A stretch of 64,000 nucleotides of DNA from Lithodes maja (lineage: Eukaryota > Arthropoda > Malacostraca > Decapoda > Lithodidae). The stretch is taken from positions 36,447-100,446 of the forward strand of contig JBAKBP010007387.1 of assembly GCA_037953745.1 (NCBI GenBank). Reading direction: 5' to 3'. The notes under the pieces are model-generated. The model ran no database searches. It was not told the DNA's origin and saw only the letters and a list, made by a program, of their open reading frames with translations. Positions 41,948-51,773 of this stretch are shown in pieces. The position numbers and the translations under genes were made by a program. How positions within the stretch are numbered: the stretch's first letter is position 1; each line of letters starts with the position of its first letter.

Positions 41948-42152
41948 GGTGTATGTTCCAGCCTATGGCCCAGTCGTGGTTATCTACACTGATCATCACC
42001 CTTTGAGATTCCTGAATCAATTTCACAATCGCAATATGAGACTGACCAGGTGGTCTTTGATGTTGCAGGAGTATAACCTGGACATCCGTCATATTGCTGG
42101 ATGTGACAATGTGATCGCGGATTGTTTATCAAGGGTGGATGATCAGTCGTAG
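41948..42152 (+). pseudogene. pol: C-terminal end of D RNase H
   Basis: After the SINE-like insert the D frame resumes with VYVPAYGPVVVIYTDHHPLR, then NRNMRLTRWSLMLQEYNLDI and CDNVIADCLSRVDDQS, ending in TAG at 42150-42152. This is the DHHPL...D...DCLSR end of a gypsy RNase H. B and E have almost the same tail but with GRSRVYDPG in place of CLSRVDDQS. Confidence 0.92.
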
Positions 42153-42547
42153 GCTATCACAGGTGTGTGGGTTTGAGTGGAGGAAAATAGGCTGCCCTTA
42201 TAGTGCAGCCGGGAAAAAACATATTAAAATATAAAAATCATATAAAAACTCTTTCTTTTGATATAGGTAATCGTATAAGTTTGTCATAGCCTATAGAGTT
42301 TGAGTAGTCCACAAACTATCAAACGGCTGAGCTGCTGTAAGCTCGCTCTGGGAGCATGATATTGTGTCTTTTTGCTATTGTTGGGAGGAGTTATAAAATG
42401 TGATTGATTTTTTTTTATAAGATGTGTTTTGTTGATAAACTCAGCTTTGTCTTAGTGCCATGCGGTCGCTGGGTGTGAGGGGCTTGATGGGGTTCTGTGT
42501 TTGTCAGATTTTAGCTCAGGGTTGAGCGAGTAAAATCTTGGGGGAGG

Positions 42548-44400
42548 TGTGATGCATGTCCACGTGTGAGCATGCTGTACAGAACGCCTAGTCATGCCCC
42601 ACTCTCGCTAGGATCGTCAGGGCAGGAACTTTGGCTGTAGTCTATGTAGAGTTTCCTAACTTAGTTCATGTGAGCCGTTGTACTATAAGTATTATGAATA
42701 TGTGTTTTGTTTTCATCTGAGTCAACGAGTTCTATTTTATATCATTAGTTATAATTATTGTGTGTAAAACTTATTTGTAATGATGGGAAGAGAAACAGCC
42801 ACAGTTAGGTGTCAGTGGGTACGCCAGGCAGGAGGTAGGCCTAACTCACTCGCATTCCTCCCTCCCTCAGTGCTAGGGGAGTCTTTGTGTATCCCAGAGG
42901 AGAGAGAGAAATTACGTAATGGTTGTCAGTGGGCGGTCCTTAGTAGTTCACGTTGGGCTCACTAGAGGGCCGGGTATAAAAGGGAAGTCAAGCCATTTTT
43001 TCATCAGAACTCATTAGGCAGAGCGACTTCTCCTTTCCCTTGCTAACTATTTATATTCTTCTGACTGATGGGAACTTTCTCTACTACCTTACATTCTTAT
43101 TTCCTCTTTTCCCTGCCCTGTTTAACTTCCATGGTCCCGTTGGTGCAGAGCTAGTCAGCCAACGTATTATCGCTTGAGTTCTCACGAGATACTTGCCTAT
43201 TAGATAGCCTATTTTGGAAGGGTTGACTTAGAATAGGATTGACTTATGTTTGTTGCACTTGTATATGCATTTCCCTGTGTGTTATTATTATTATTCCTGT
43301 TTTCTGCTGGTCTAGGTAATGCTAGACTGGGGTAAGGCTTTTCTGTGTTACGAGTTGTTGTTTGATGCAGTGGTTAAGCGATAAACCTGCATACTCGTTT
43401 CGGTTCAGTGAAGCCTAAGTTGTCTTCGCGGCTGACTGTGTTGAGTTTATAATTTACAGTGCGTGAGGGCAAGAGCCTAACCACCCTGTATTTTATTAAC
43501 AGTTTGTTTTTACTTTGTCAAGGAGCCGGGAGAAAACCAGATACAAGGGATCTGGATTTCTCAAAATGCACTTGTTAGTTTTAACGTAATACTCTAAACA
43601 GTCGTGAGGACTTCGCTAGGCTACGAGCCGTTTTTGCTCAGTCACTGCTACCTTTTGCCCACAGTACCCCAGCTAGACTTTACTCGATTAGTAGATACAG
43701 AATAGTATAGAAGCTTTCCTTATGTATGATATTGTTGATGTACTATTGATTTCATGTGTTGCAAGCTTGGCTACTTTAGTGATTAGTGGCCCACGAGCAC
43801 AATCCGAGTAGGCTATTGCCGTTGCATTTGCGGAGTACTTCCTTTTAATGTTTGCCATTTACTATTGCATAATTATTCTTTTAATTATTCTTATGCCAAT
43901 TTAAGCCTTTAATAGTATTTAATTGCCAGTGTTTTTGCTTATTGAATTACTGTTCAAAATCCGATACGTACTTCTTACGAGCATCCGAGAAGCATCTAAC
44001 TTTTTTCAGAAGATTCCTTGCTCGATGCTTAAGGACTATTAATTAACGTAACGTAATAGTGCCGATCCGAAGTAGAGGGTGGTGGACTTCTTAAGTTCAT
44101 AGTCAAGGGTGGAATACTTCGGCTTCGGCCAACACTATTCTTTTGTGTTGTTGTTTCTTACTTCATTGTTTGATTGTTGACCAGACTAGATAATTCCTGT
44201 CTCGTTATTAGTCTGTTGTTGAACACTAGTACCGAGTTCTTGTATACCCCGTTATAGCAGATTGAACTCTGGAGGGTATTGGTGTTTTTTGTTCGGCTGG
44301 CAGTACTCAGGGCTTGGGATCGTGTGTTTCCGTTGCGGCAGCGAGCCGTATTCGAGTCCTGATTGAGAGCCCTTGTGTACTCGAGTGCCAGTTCGTAACA
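42548..44400 (+). repeat. 3' LTR of gypsy element D
   Basis: An 1853-bp LTR starting TGTGATGCATGTCC (one base changed from TGTGACG) and ending CAGTTCGTAACA, preceded by the polypurine tract GGGGGAGG. The TATA box is at 42975-42982. Its right neighbour ACCT is the target duplication in BEL gag. Confidence 0.95.
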
Positions 44401-44830
44401 ACCTCTCTGAATATGAGTAGGAACACTGTGAAAGCAGCGTTGCAGTCGCACTAGCACCATGCTGCTCAACTGGATCCAGTGTACCTTTCCTACTGTCAAG
44501 AATACACACTTCCTCTTTTAATGTGCGAAAATAGGCACCAACATTCATCCAATTCTCAGCAAAAAACTTCTTCAAATCATTGGCTTAATATTGTGGATGC
44601 CTAAGTTTGCACACATTCGAGATGTGTGCAGCCTTAATACGATCTTCTTGGTCACAAGTCTCTCGCAACAATGTCATAGTGGGTATATAACTGACCCCGG
44701 TCACGCTGACTTCACCAACGAGCTGCAGTGACTCCCCACTCAACTGCCCATTGAAATAAGTACATTTTTGGATGTCTGTGAGGTCATCCTGCTCTCCAAT
44801 CCAGCAATTGAACATTTCCTAGAAACATAC
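44401..44830 (-). pseudogene. gag: BEL/Pao Gag fragment
   Basis: Two minus frames are seen. The first (44815-44585) has DDLTDIQKCTYFNGQLSGES, LQLVGEVSVTGVSY and LRETCDQEDRIKAAHIS, the standard BEL Gag block. The second (from about 44575) has MKKFFAENWMNVGAYFRTLK. A stop lies between them. The piece joins the zinc knuckle at 25518 across element D. On its left end, near 44830, it meets a LINE fragment of the opposite strand. Confidence 0.85.
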
Positions 44831-45136
44831 CCAATGTGTAGGAGGTTGCGAGGCCAACATATCAAGTGTTTTAAGATACCTAAAGGATTTGACAGAGTGC
44901 ACTGTGCACTGTTCACGATTAATAATAATGCTGCAACCCGAGGTAATGGAATTAAGGAATCCTTAGATGTGACACAAAGTGTCTCCACATACAATGCGGT
45001 TAAAGAGGGGAATTGTTTACCAAGGGAGGTGGTCGACAGTAATTATATTAACACGTTTAAGAAAAGACTGGACCATCATCTAAAGAAGATTGGATTAATA
45101 CTAATTAATCATTCGGCATGTGTAATTTCTTCCTAA
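44831..45136 (+). pseudogene. CR1/Rex-like LINE RT C-terminal fragment
   Basis: In frame up to the TAA at 45134-45136 lie RRLRGQHIKCFKIPKGFDRV, NNAATRGNGIKESLD, CLPREVVDSNYINTFKKRLD and HHLKKIG. The pattern RG..I..FK...GFD.V...TRGNG...LP.EVV....FK..LD is the post-catalytic end of CR1-group RTs. No catalytic part remains. The codons before 44831 are antisense BEL sequence and not part of it. Confidence 0.8.
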
Positions 45137-45205
45137 ACTATATAAAAACTTTCATTGTGGGCATTTCCTAACCCATAAGGTTACTATCTATCTATCTATC
45201 TATTG

Positions 45206-45455
45206 CCTGACACCGTGATCGCCGAAGGGGTGGCCACGAACGAACCGCCCCATGCAAGTCTGTCCCCAGTCAGTCGACGCCCCTCCTCGCAGCCAGCACC
45301 GCCTTCATCCATATACTTATTCACTCCTTCCTTCCACCTCTCCTTCGGTTTAACTCTCCCTCTGTGTCCTTCCACTTCGCTCTCGTACACCCTCTTAGTC
45401 ATTCTCTCACTTCCCATACGTTCCATATGGCCGAACCATCTCAAGGTGTTCCTTT
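45206..45455 (-). pseudogene. RTE-like LINE copy 2, RT C-terminus
   Basis: Frame motifs RNTLRWFGHMERMGSERMTK, RVYESEVEGHRGRVKPKERW and MDEGGAGCEEGRRLTGDRLA match the end of copy 3 at 61980-62233 almost residue for residue. It ends just before the GATA tail. Its upstream neighbour is at 53611, beyond element E. Confidence 0.88.
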
Positions 45456-47292
45456 TGTTACGACCGGGCACTCGGGTACACTTGGGCTCTTACACAGGAC
45501 TCGAGTATCACTCGCTGCCACAACGGAAACACACGATCCCAACCCCAGAGTACTGCCAGCCGAACAAAAAACGCCACTACCCTCCAGAGTTCTATCTGCT
45601 ATAACGGGGTATACAAGAACTCGGTACTAGCGTTTCACACAACAGACTAATAACAAGACGGGAGTTATCTAGTCTGGTCAACAATCAAACAAAGAAGAAA
45701 GTACTACAACACTAAAGAATAGTGTTGGCCGAAGCCGAAGTAATCCACCCTTGAACTAAGAACTTAAGAAGTCCTCCACCCTCTACTTCGGATCGGCACT
45801 ATTACGTTACGTTAAACAATAGTCCTCGAGCATCAAGCAAGGAATCTTCTGATAAGTTAGATGCTTCTCGAATACTCATAAGAAGTAAGTATCGGATTTT
45901 GAACAGCAATTTAATGAATAACTCACTGGTAATTAAAGGCTTTAAATTGACATAAGAAGAATTATAAGAATAAGCAATAGGATATGGCAAACATTAAGAA
46001 GAAGTACTCCGACAATGCACTGGCAATAGCCTACTAAGATTGTGCTCGTGGGCCACTAATCTCTGAAGTAGCTAAGCGTGCCACACATGAAATCAATAGT
46101 GCATAAACAATAATATACATAAGGAGAAGCTTCAATACTATGCTGTATCTGCTGGTCGAGCAAAGTCTAGCTGGGATACATAAGGTTAAGAGACAATGGC
46201 TGAGCAAGCGGCTCGTAGCCTAGCGAGGTCCTTAAGACTGTGCGGCCAAATTACGTTAATTGACGGGATGCTCTCTTGAGAGATCCAGATCACTAGTATC
46301 TGGTTCTCTCCTGGCGATCCTCTCAAAGTCAAGCAAATGAGATAGCACAGTGTTGGGTGGCAGAGGCAAAAGCCCTCACTCGCAACACAGTGCTAAACTC
46401 CCACGGTACACAGTCAGAAAGACCACCTAGGCGTTCCACGTCTCCGTTGCAATTGTACTGGTTCAACCGCAACCTAGTACTCATAGGAAATCACAACTCA
46501 GAAACCCTATCCCAGTCTAGCATTGCCTAAACCAGCAGAAAACAGGAACATGAATAATCGCACACAGGGAAATGCATATACGAGTGCAACAAACATCAAT
46601 CAATCCTATTCTAGTTAACCCTTCCAAAAATAGGCTATCTAACAGGCACTTATCTCGTGAGAACTCAAGCGATAATACTTTGGCTGACTAAATCTGCACC
46701 AAAGGGGTCATTGGTTAAAAAGGGACGAGAAGAGAAGAAGATAGGCTGTTCAGAGAGTAGAGAAAGTTCACATCAGTCGGAAGAATATGGATAGTTGCAA
46801 GGGATATGAGAAGTCGCTCTGCCTGATGAGTTCTGAAGAATGGTGGCAAGAACCTCTCTTTTTATACTCGGCCCTCTAGCGGCATATCTCAAACTACTTA
46901 AGGACCGCCCACTGGCAATCATGACGTCATATTCTCTCTCAATCTGGGATCGACAAAGGATTTCCCACGCGCTTGATGAGGGAGGAGGGAGGAGGGAGTG
47001 AGGCCTACACACCTCGTGGCGCGCTCACTGGCCGTCGTTACATAACTCTCTCTCTCATCATTATAAATAAGTCCCACACACAATACTTATATCTAATGAT
47101 ATAAAATAGAACTCGTTGACTTAGAAGAAAACAAAATACATAATTATAATACTTATAGTACAACGGTTCACATAAACTGAGTTAGGAAACTCTACACAGA
47201 CTACAGCCAAAGTTCCTGCCCTGACGATCCTAGCGAGAGTGGGGCCTGACTGGGCGTTCTGTACAGCATGCTCATACTCGACATGCGTCACA
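45456..47292 (-). repeat. 3' LTR of element E
   Basis: An 1837-bp LTR, TGTGACGCATGTCGAG...CGTAACA on the coding strand. It differs from the 5' copy at a few sites, for example TATTCTCTCTC against TATTTTCTCTC near 46932. Confidence 0.95.
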
Positions 47293-47777
47293 CCTCCCCC
47301 AAGATTTTACTTGCTCAACCCTGAGCTAAAATCTGATATACAGAACCCCATCAAACCCCTCACACCCAGCGACCGCATGGCACTAAAACAACGCTGAGTT
47401 TATCACTAAAACACATCTTATAAAAAAAAAATTCACATTTCATAACTCCTCCCAACAATAGTAAAAGACATAATATCATGCTCCCAGAGCGAGCTTACAG
47501 CAGCTCAGCCGTTTGATAGTTCGTGGACTACTCAAACACTATAGGCTATGACAAACTTATACAATTATCTATATCAAAAAGAAAGAGTTTTTTATATGAT
47601 TTTTATATTTTAATATGTTTTTTCCGGCTGCACTATAAGGGCAGCCTATTTTTTCTTCTATACCAAACGCTCAACTCCTGCTTTACGACCCAATACGCTG
47701 GGCTACAACCGCGAGCCAACAAGCACCAAGCGCAAAATACTACTCAAACTAAAGCAGGAGGCTACCCATGTGTCAAT

Positions 47778-50700
47778 CTACCCAGGATCATATACCCTTG
47801 AACGACCATCTGCAACCACGTTGTCACAACCGGCAATATGGCGTATGTCCAGGTTATATACCAATAACCTTAGTGACCACCTGGTCAGCCTCATATTCCG
47901 ATTGTGAAACTGGTCCAAGATCTTGAGAGGGTGATGATCTGGGTAAACTACAACGACCGGACCATAGGCTGGAACATAGACCTCGAAATGCCCCAGCGCA
48001 TCATCGTCCTTTTCACTTGCATTCATCAGGTTCTGAAACGTTGCTAGTGCATTCTTAAGTCCGTCAGGCATAACATTGCACTGGTAGGTACTCCCGTCCA
48101 CAACAAAACCACATACCTCTTTAGCACGCTCGGACAAAGTTACAAGCAACGACCACTCACGACATTCCTTATCCCTCAGACCCTTCGTCCACACGTAATC
48201 CAGCTCTGCTTGCACCATAGGCTGTCGAGCAGGATGTATACGGTAAGGAATTAAACTGAGCCTTGCACTATCTCCAGCCTGCATGTCGGATTCTATCCCG
48301 TACATCAGGCCTGGAGAAGCAACAAACATGCGAAAGTACTGCCATAGCCTAGCAAATAACTGCCTTGCACTGTCTCCACGAACAACATGCCTAGTGCCCT
48401 CCCACAACCCAGCCGAGACCGCAGCTTCTAACCTGTAGTCTCCCTCCTTCTCCACCTTCGTCCCTAGAACAGCCAGGTCATGAGAGGGACAATCAGTACC
48501 ACCTGTGCAGTCACTCCCATAGTTCATTATTGCTAAGGTTTCCCCGCCGATACCGTACATGCGCACCCCCGCATTCCTTGTGACGACATCTGCCTGCGCA
48601 GCATCACCGCTTTCAGCGACATGGCCAGATACAGTCGGTCTATGGTAGGGCTGTTGCATTAGACTAGAGCAGCATTGGGAGGCTATGCGACGACCGGGCA
48701 CTGCGATACCACAGCCGACCTTACCAATCTGCTCAATGTCCTCCTTTTGACCACCACCCTTGGCAGCCATGGGTCGACCCTGACCTGGCAACCATGCCAA
48801 AGCCTCGTCGCCCACCTTAAACCACCGAAACAACGAGGCTAACGGTGTTTCAACAGTCACGTGACCTGCCCGTGGAACATCTTGCACCGCCCGAGTTGTG
48901 AGACTCAGGGGCTCGGCACGACCAGTGGGGTATGAACCGAGCTGGTGCTGGAGGGCTGCACACTGCTGCTCAGGCAGGTGCTCTAGCGCTTCCACAGCCA
49001 CCAGACTCGTGTCCCCCGCCCACGGCTCCGCCGAGACATAACAATCCCTACTCTCCTCCACCTGTGCCCTACTGCCCCCCTCTCCTTCTCCACCTTGGCC
49101 GCGGCAGACCAACGCAGGGACAGTAGGCTGCTCAGGTGGTTGCCTCACAAACTCCTCCAACAGGTTCACATGACATGCTTCCCCGTCCTCGTGTTTAATC
49201 TCGACAGCACCATTACCACACTTCTGAACTTCCGGATCCTCCAACTGCAGTTTACAAATATCTGAGGGAACCAACTTGTCTAGATGCTTCCGAAGCAACC
49301 CAAGTCCTTCCCCAATATCAAACTGAGCAACCCTTTCTTCTCTCCGTGTGCAACGTTGCTGCCTCGGAGTCTCTTCCGGCCCTACCTCCTCACTAGCTGT
49401 GACAGGTCCTGGGGCCTCTCCAGACTCTAACATAGGGGCCAATACTGAATCACCCAGGAGAGCCGCCGAGTCAAAACTCTTAAAACCAACTCCAGCTTTA
49501 GCCTCCTCCTGTTGATCGTTCCTCTGCTGGTCTGAAGACGGAGGACTAGGCTGTGACACTTTAGCTGCCCGAGCTCGGGTGACAGCACACGCCATGGGTT
49601 GTGCCTGGCACCGCTCGACACACTCTTGCTCTTCCCTACTCACGTCGGCCGTCCTCTCGGCAACGACTAAGGGTAGAACCTCAGAAGCGGGCATTGCAAA
49701 GTCGTTGCCGAGAAGAAGGTCGACGCCCTCCACTGGCAGTTTCTCCACAATCCCAACATCCAATTCACGTGCCACACCATCCACCTCCAACTCCAACCGC
49801 ACCAGCGGGTATGACCGAGTTGCATTAATACCCTGCACCACTACCACCCGAGCCGCATTTATAGGGTAGCCAGTCAAGTTATTCATCAAAGTCTGGGAAG
49901 CACCTGTATCACGCAAGACCTCTACTCCATGCTTGCGCCCCGCCCACATCACGCAACCCCGTCCTCTATGGTCGCAAAAAACATCCTGAGCAGGGTTCGA
50001 GCCTCCCAGGTGCTTCTGCATTGGCTGTGCCTCAGCCTCTGACGAACTGCCCCGGGCAAACTCAGAAAACTTCGAAGACACACCAATGTTGCAGGCCAAA
50101 GACACAGCTGCTGTAGGTGGTTTGCTAGGACAGACTCTTGCAAAGTGCCCCTTTTCATGACAATGATAACACTCCAACTCCCCTCTGGGCTTCCCTTGGT
50201 ACTGGGAAGGGCCCGGCCCCTTCTTAAATGGGACGGTGCTAGTCTTGTGGTCAGTCTTGGTATCATAGCTCTTGTACTTGTTTGCATAATGTATATCACT
50301 AACTCGGGGGGGTGGGGCGTCACGCCCCTTGTTACCTGCCTCACTACGCTGGGCAGACCCGCACCCACGAATTAGCGATAGCCGGAGGTCAGCCATCTCA
50401 GCTGCCTCCTGTAGAGTTTTAGGGTTCTTTTCTTTAATAGTTAAAGTCATATCTGCGCCAGTACACTTATAAAACTGCTCGAGCAGAAACAGCTCAGTCA
50501 ACTGTTCGGCCGTCTCAGCTTTCTCAGAACGTGTCCAGTTAGCAAGTGCATCTTTTAAGTCCCGGGCATGTTCAAGAAAGGTCGCCTCCCTAGTCTTTGT
50601 AACACCCCGAAACTTCAATCGATATGTTTCTGGTTGCAACTCGTATGCCCGTAGGACAGCTCTCTTCAATACTGGGTAGTCAATGCAAGACTCTAAAGGC

Positions 50701-51590
50701 AGTGCATCATAAGCCTTCAGACCCTTACCCGTAAGTCTTGAGGAGACTAGAGCTGCCCACTTCTCTTCAGGCCAATTATGCTCCCTACACTTCTTCTCAA
50801 AACGATTAAAAAATTCTGTGACCTCAGTTTCACTAAATGCCGGCACCAATTTGACTAAGTGGGACAAGGACTGTTCTCTTACTTGGCCCTCACGGCCCAT
50901 CCGAGTCCCTGTCGATTCTGCACGAGTCTTATCTAAATCTATTTGAGCACAATATTTCTCTGAGTCGTACCTAAGCTCAGCCTCATGCCTCCTAGTCTCA
51001 GCCTCAATCTCATGCCTCCTAGTCTCATTCTCCTGCTCATGCCTCTTAGTCTCATTCTCCTGCCTCCTAGCCTCAATTTTAGCAAGCTCAAGTTTAAATA
51101 TCATATCTGGAGACAGGCAGGAAGAGGGAGCTGCCACTACTGAAGGAGGGGGGGCAAGAACTGGGGAACCACCATACGCAACGCCCGAGGGCACTCCAAT
51201 CTTCCAATTCTCATCCCTCTGTGGGAGAGTGCTAACCTCCGGCAACTGAGTGGACGGCACTGTGGGAGTCGAGTGAGAGGGGATCTGGGGAGGAACCCCC
51301 CCAAACGCCCTCTCCTCCGAAACCCCATGTCGCCCACGCAACACCCAGGAAATCAGCTCCCCCTTGGACATCCCTCCTACATTGGATAGACCCAAAACCT
51401 TGGCTATCAGGTGCAAGCCATAAATATTCACCCCAGTCAACCTCTCCTCCGTCACGTGGTACCGCTTACTCACAAAAACTCTAGCATCCTCCTCACTGAT
51501 TACTAACGGCACCTCTTCAACTGGCATCTCTCGCTCCTCGTCAGTGCTAGGGCACGACATACTGAAGTTCACAAAAAATTCTCGAGACAA
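47778..51590 (-). CDS. gag-pol: Gag-PR-chimeric pol polyprotein of element E
   Basis: One 1270-codon frame; the ATG at 51560 (MSCPSTDEERE) is the likely start because D starts the same way. Gag has the acidic head, a coiled-coil tract of ENETKRHEQE/ETRRHE repeats (~165-215), the SCAN-like capsid (YRLKFRGVTKTREATFLEHA ~325) and knuckle CYHCHEKGHFARVC (~473). Protease DTGASQ is at ~561. At ~795 EIKHEDGEACHVN skips the whole integrase core. A second GPY/F-like piece (FKVGDEALAWLPGQGRPMAA ~930-950) and a linker follow, then an RT lead-in from a different gypsy family (QAGDSARLSLIPYRIHPARQ ~1110). At SERAKEVCGFVVDG it returns to the B/D type and, after LMNASEKDD, to the same RNase H tail as B. No catalytic Asp of RT or integrase remains. 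Confidence 0.93.
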   Translation of the reverse strand: MSREFFVNFSMSCPSTDEEREMPVEEVPLVISEEDARVFVSKRYHVTEERLTGVNIYGLHLIAKVLGLSNVGGMSKGELISWVLRGRHGVSEERAFGGVPPQIPSHSTPTVPSTQLPEVSTLPQRDENWKIGVPSGVAYGGSPVLAPPPSVVAAPSSCLSPDMIFKLELAKIEARRQENETKRHEQENETRRHEIEAETRRHEAELRYDSEKYCAQIDLDKTRAESTGTRMGREGQVREQSLSHLVKLVPAFSETEVTEFFNRFEKKCREHNWPEEKWAALVSSRLTGKGLKAYDALPLESCIDYPVLKRAVLRAYELQPETYRLKFRGVTKTREATFLEHARDLKDALANWTRSEKAETAEQLTELFLLEQFYKCTGADMTLTIKEKNPKTLQEAAEMADLRLSLIRGCGSAQRSEAGNKGRDAPPPRVSDIHYANKYKSYDTKTDHKTSTVPFKKGPGPSQYQGKPRGELECYHCHEKGHFARVCPSKPPTAAVSLACNIGVSSKFSEFARGSSSEAEAQPMQKHLGGSNPAQDVFCDHRGRGCVMWAGRKHGVEVLRDTGASQTLMNNLTGYPINAARVVVVQGINATRSYPLVRLELEVDGVARELDVGIVEKLPVEGVDLLLGNDFAMPASEVLPLVVAERTADVSREEQECVERCQAQPMACAVTRARAAKVSQPSPPSSDQQRNDQQEEAKAGVGFKSFDSAALLGDSVLAPMLESGEAPGPVTASEEVGPEETPRQQRCTRREERVAQFDIGEGLGLLRKHLDKLVPSDICKLQLEDPEVQKCGNGAVEIKHEDGEACHVNLLEEFVRQPPEQPTVPALVCRGQGGEGEGGSRAQVEESRDCYVSAEPWAGDTSLVAVEALEHLPEQQCAALQHQLGSYPTGRAEPLSLTTRAVQDVPRAGHVTVETPLASLFRWFKVGDEALAWLPGQGRPMAAKGGGQKEDIEQIGKVGCGIAVPGRRIASQCCSSLMQQPYHRPTVSGHVAESGDAAQADVVTRNAGVRMYGIGGETLAIMNYGSDCTGGTDCPSHDLAVLGTKVEKEGDYRLEAAVSAGLWEGTRHVVRGDSARQLFARLWQYFRMFVASPGLMYGIESDMQAGDSARLSLIPYRIHPARQPMVQAELDYVWTKGLRDKECREWSLLVTLSERAKEVCGFVVDGSTYQCNVMPDGLKNALATFQNLMNASEKDDDALGHFEVYVPAYGPVVVVYPDHHPLKILDQFHNRNMRLTRWSLRLLVYNLDIRHIAGCDNVVADGRSRVYDPG

Positions 51591-51753
51591 AAGTGTTTAA
51601 CTCCCTTATGTAAGCACTAATTACTAAATTAACTGGAGTCTCTTAAATGCTCTCCTAATTGCCTTACAAAAAAAAATATTCTTCAATATGCACGCTAAAG
51701 TACAAACAAACAAATGTTGTACAACTCTGCAAAAATTTATACTGTTCACAAAA

Positions 51754-51771
51754 TCCTAAGCAAGGTCGCCA
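51754..51771 (-). promoter_or_regulatory. Primer binding site of element E
   Basis: TGGCGACCTTGCTTAGGA on the minus strand, two bases inside the 5' LTR. It is identical to the site in D. Confidence 0.82.
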
Positions 51772-51773
51772 TT

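Larger units (their letters stand above)
25519..44400 (+). mobile_element. Gypsy element D: complete Gag-PR-IN-RT-RH layout, later split by a SINE-like insert and element B
   Basis: LTRs at 25519-27365 and 42548-44400 bound the element, and its target duplication ACCT lies at 25515-25518 and 44401-44404 within the BEL gag. The internal order is primer site, Gag, protease, integrase, reverse transcriptase, RNase H, 3' UTR and polypurine tract. RNase H is interrupted at 32480 by an insert with a GGTGTAT duplication, which in turn contains element B. Leaving those out, D is about 9.4 kb. D is the only copy here with all enzymatic domains, but it carries several frameshifts and stops. The LTRs differ at scattered positions, so it is older than B and E. 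Confidence 0.93.
23950..44830 (-). mobile_element. BEL/Pao element remnant split by gypsy element D
   Basis: Minus-strand pieces at 23950-25518 (RT, protease region, zinc knuckle) and 44401-44830 (Gag) belong to one BEL/Pao gag-pol. They are separated by element D and join at its ACCT target copies. BEL features are the PTYCEHYRAVLEDQLQRGFI and ASDIEKAFLCVDLSEGNRD motifs of the RT and the LTDIQK...GQL.GE...LVGEV motif of Gag. Both ends are truncated and no BEL LTR is visible. It is the oldest layer of this stack. Confidence 0.85.
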
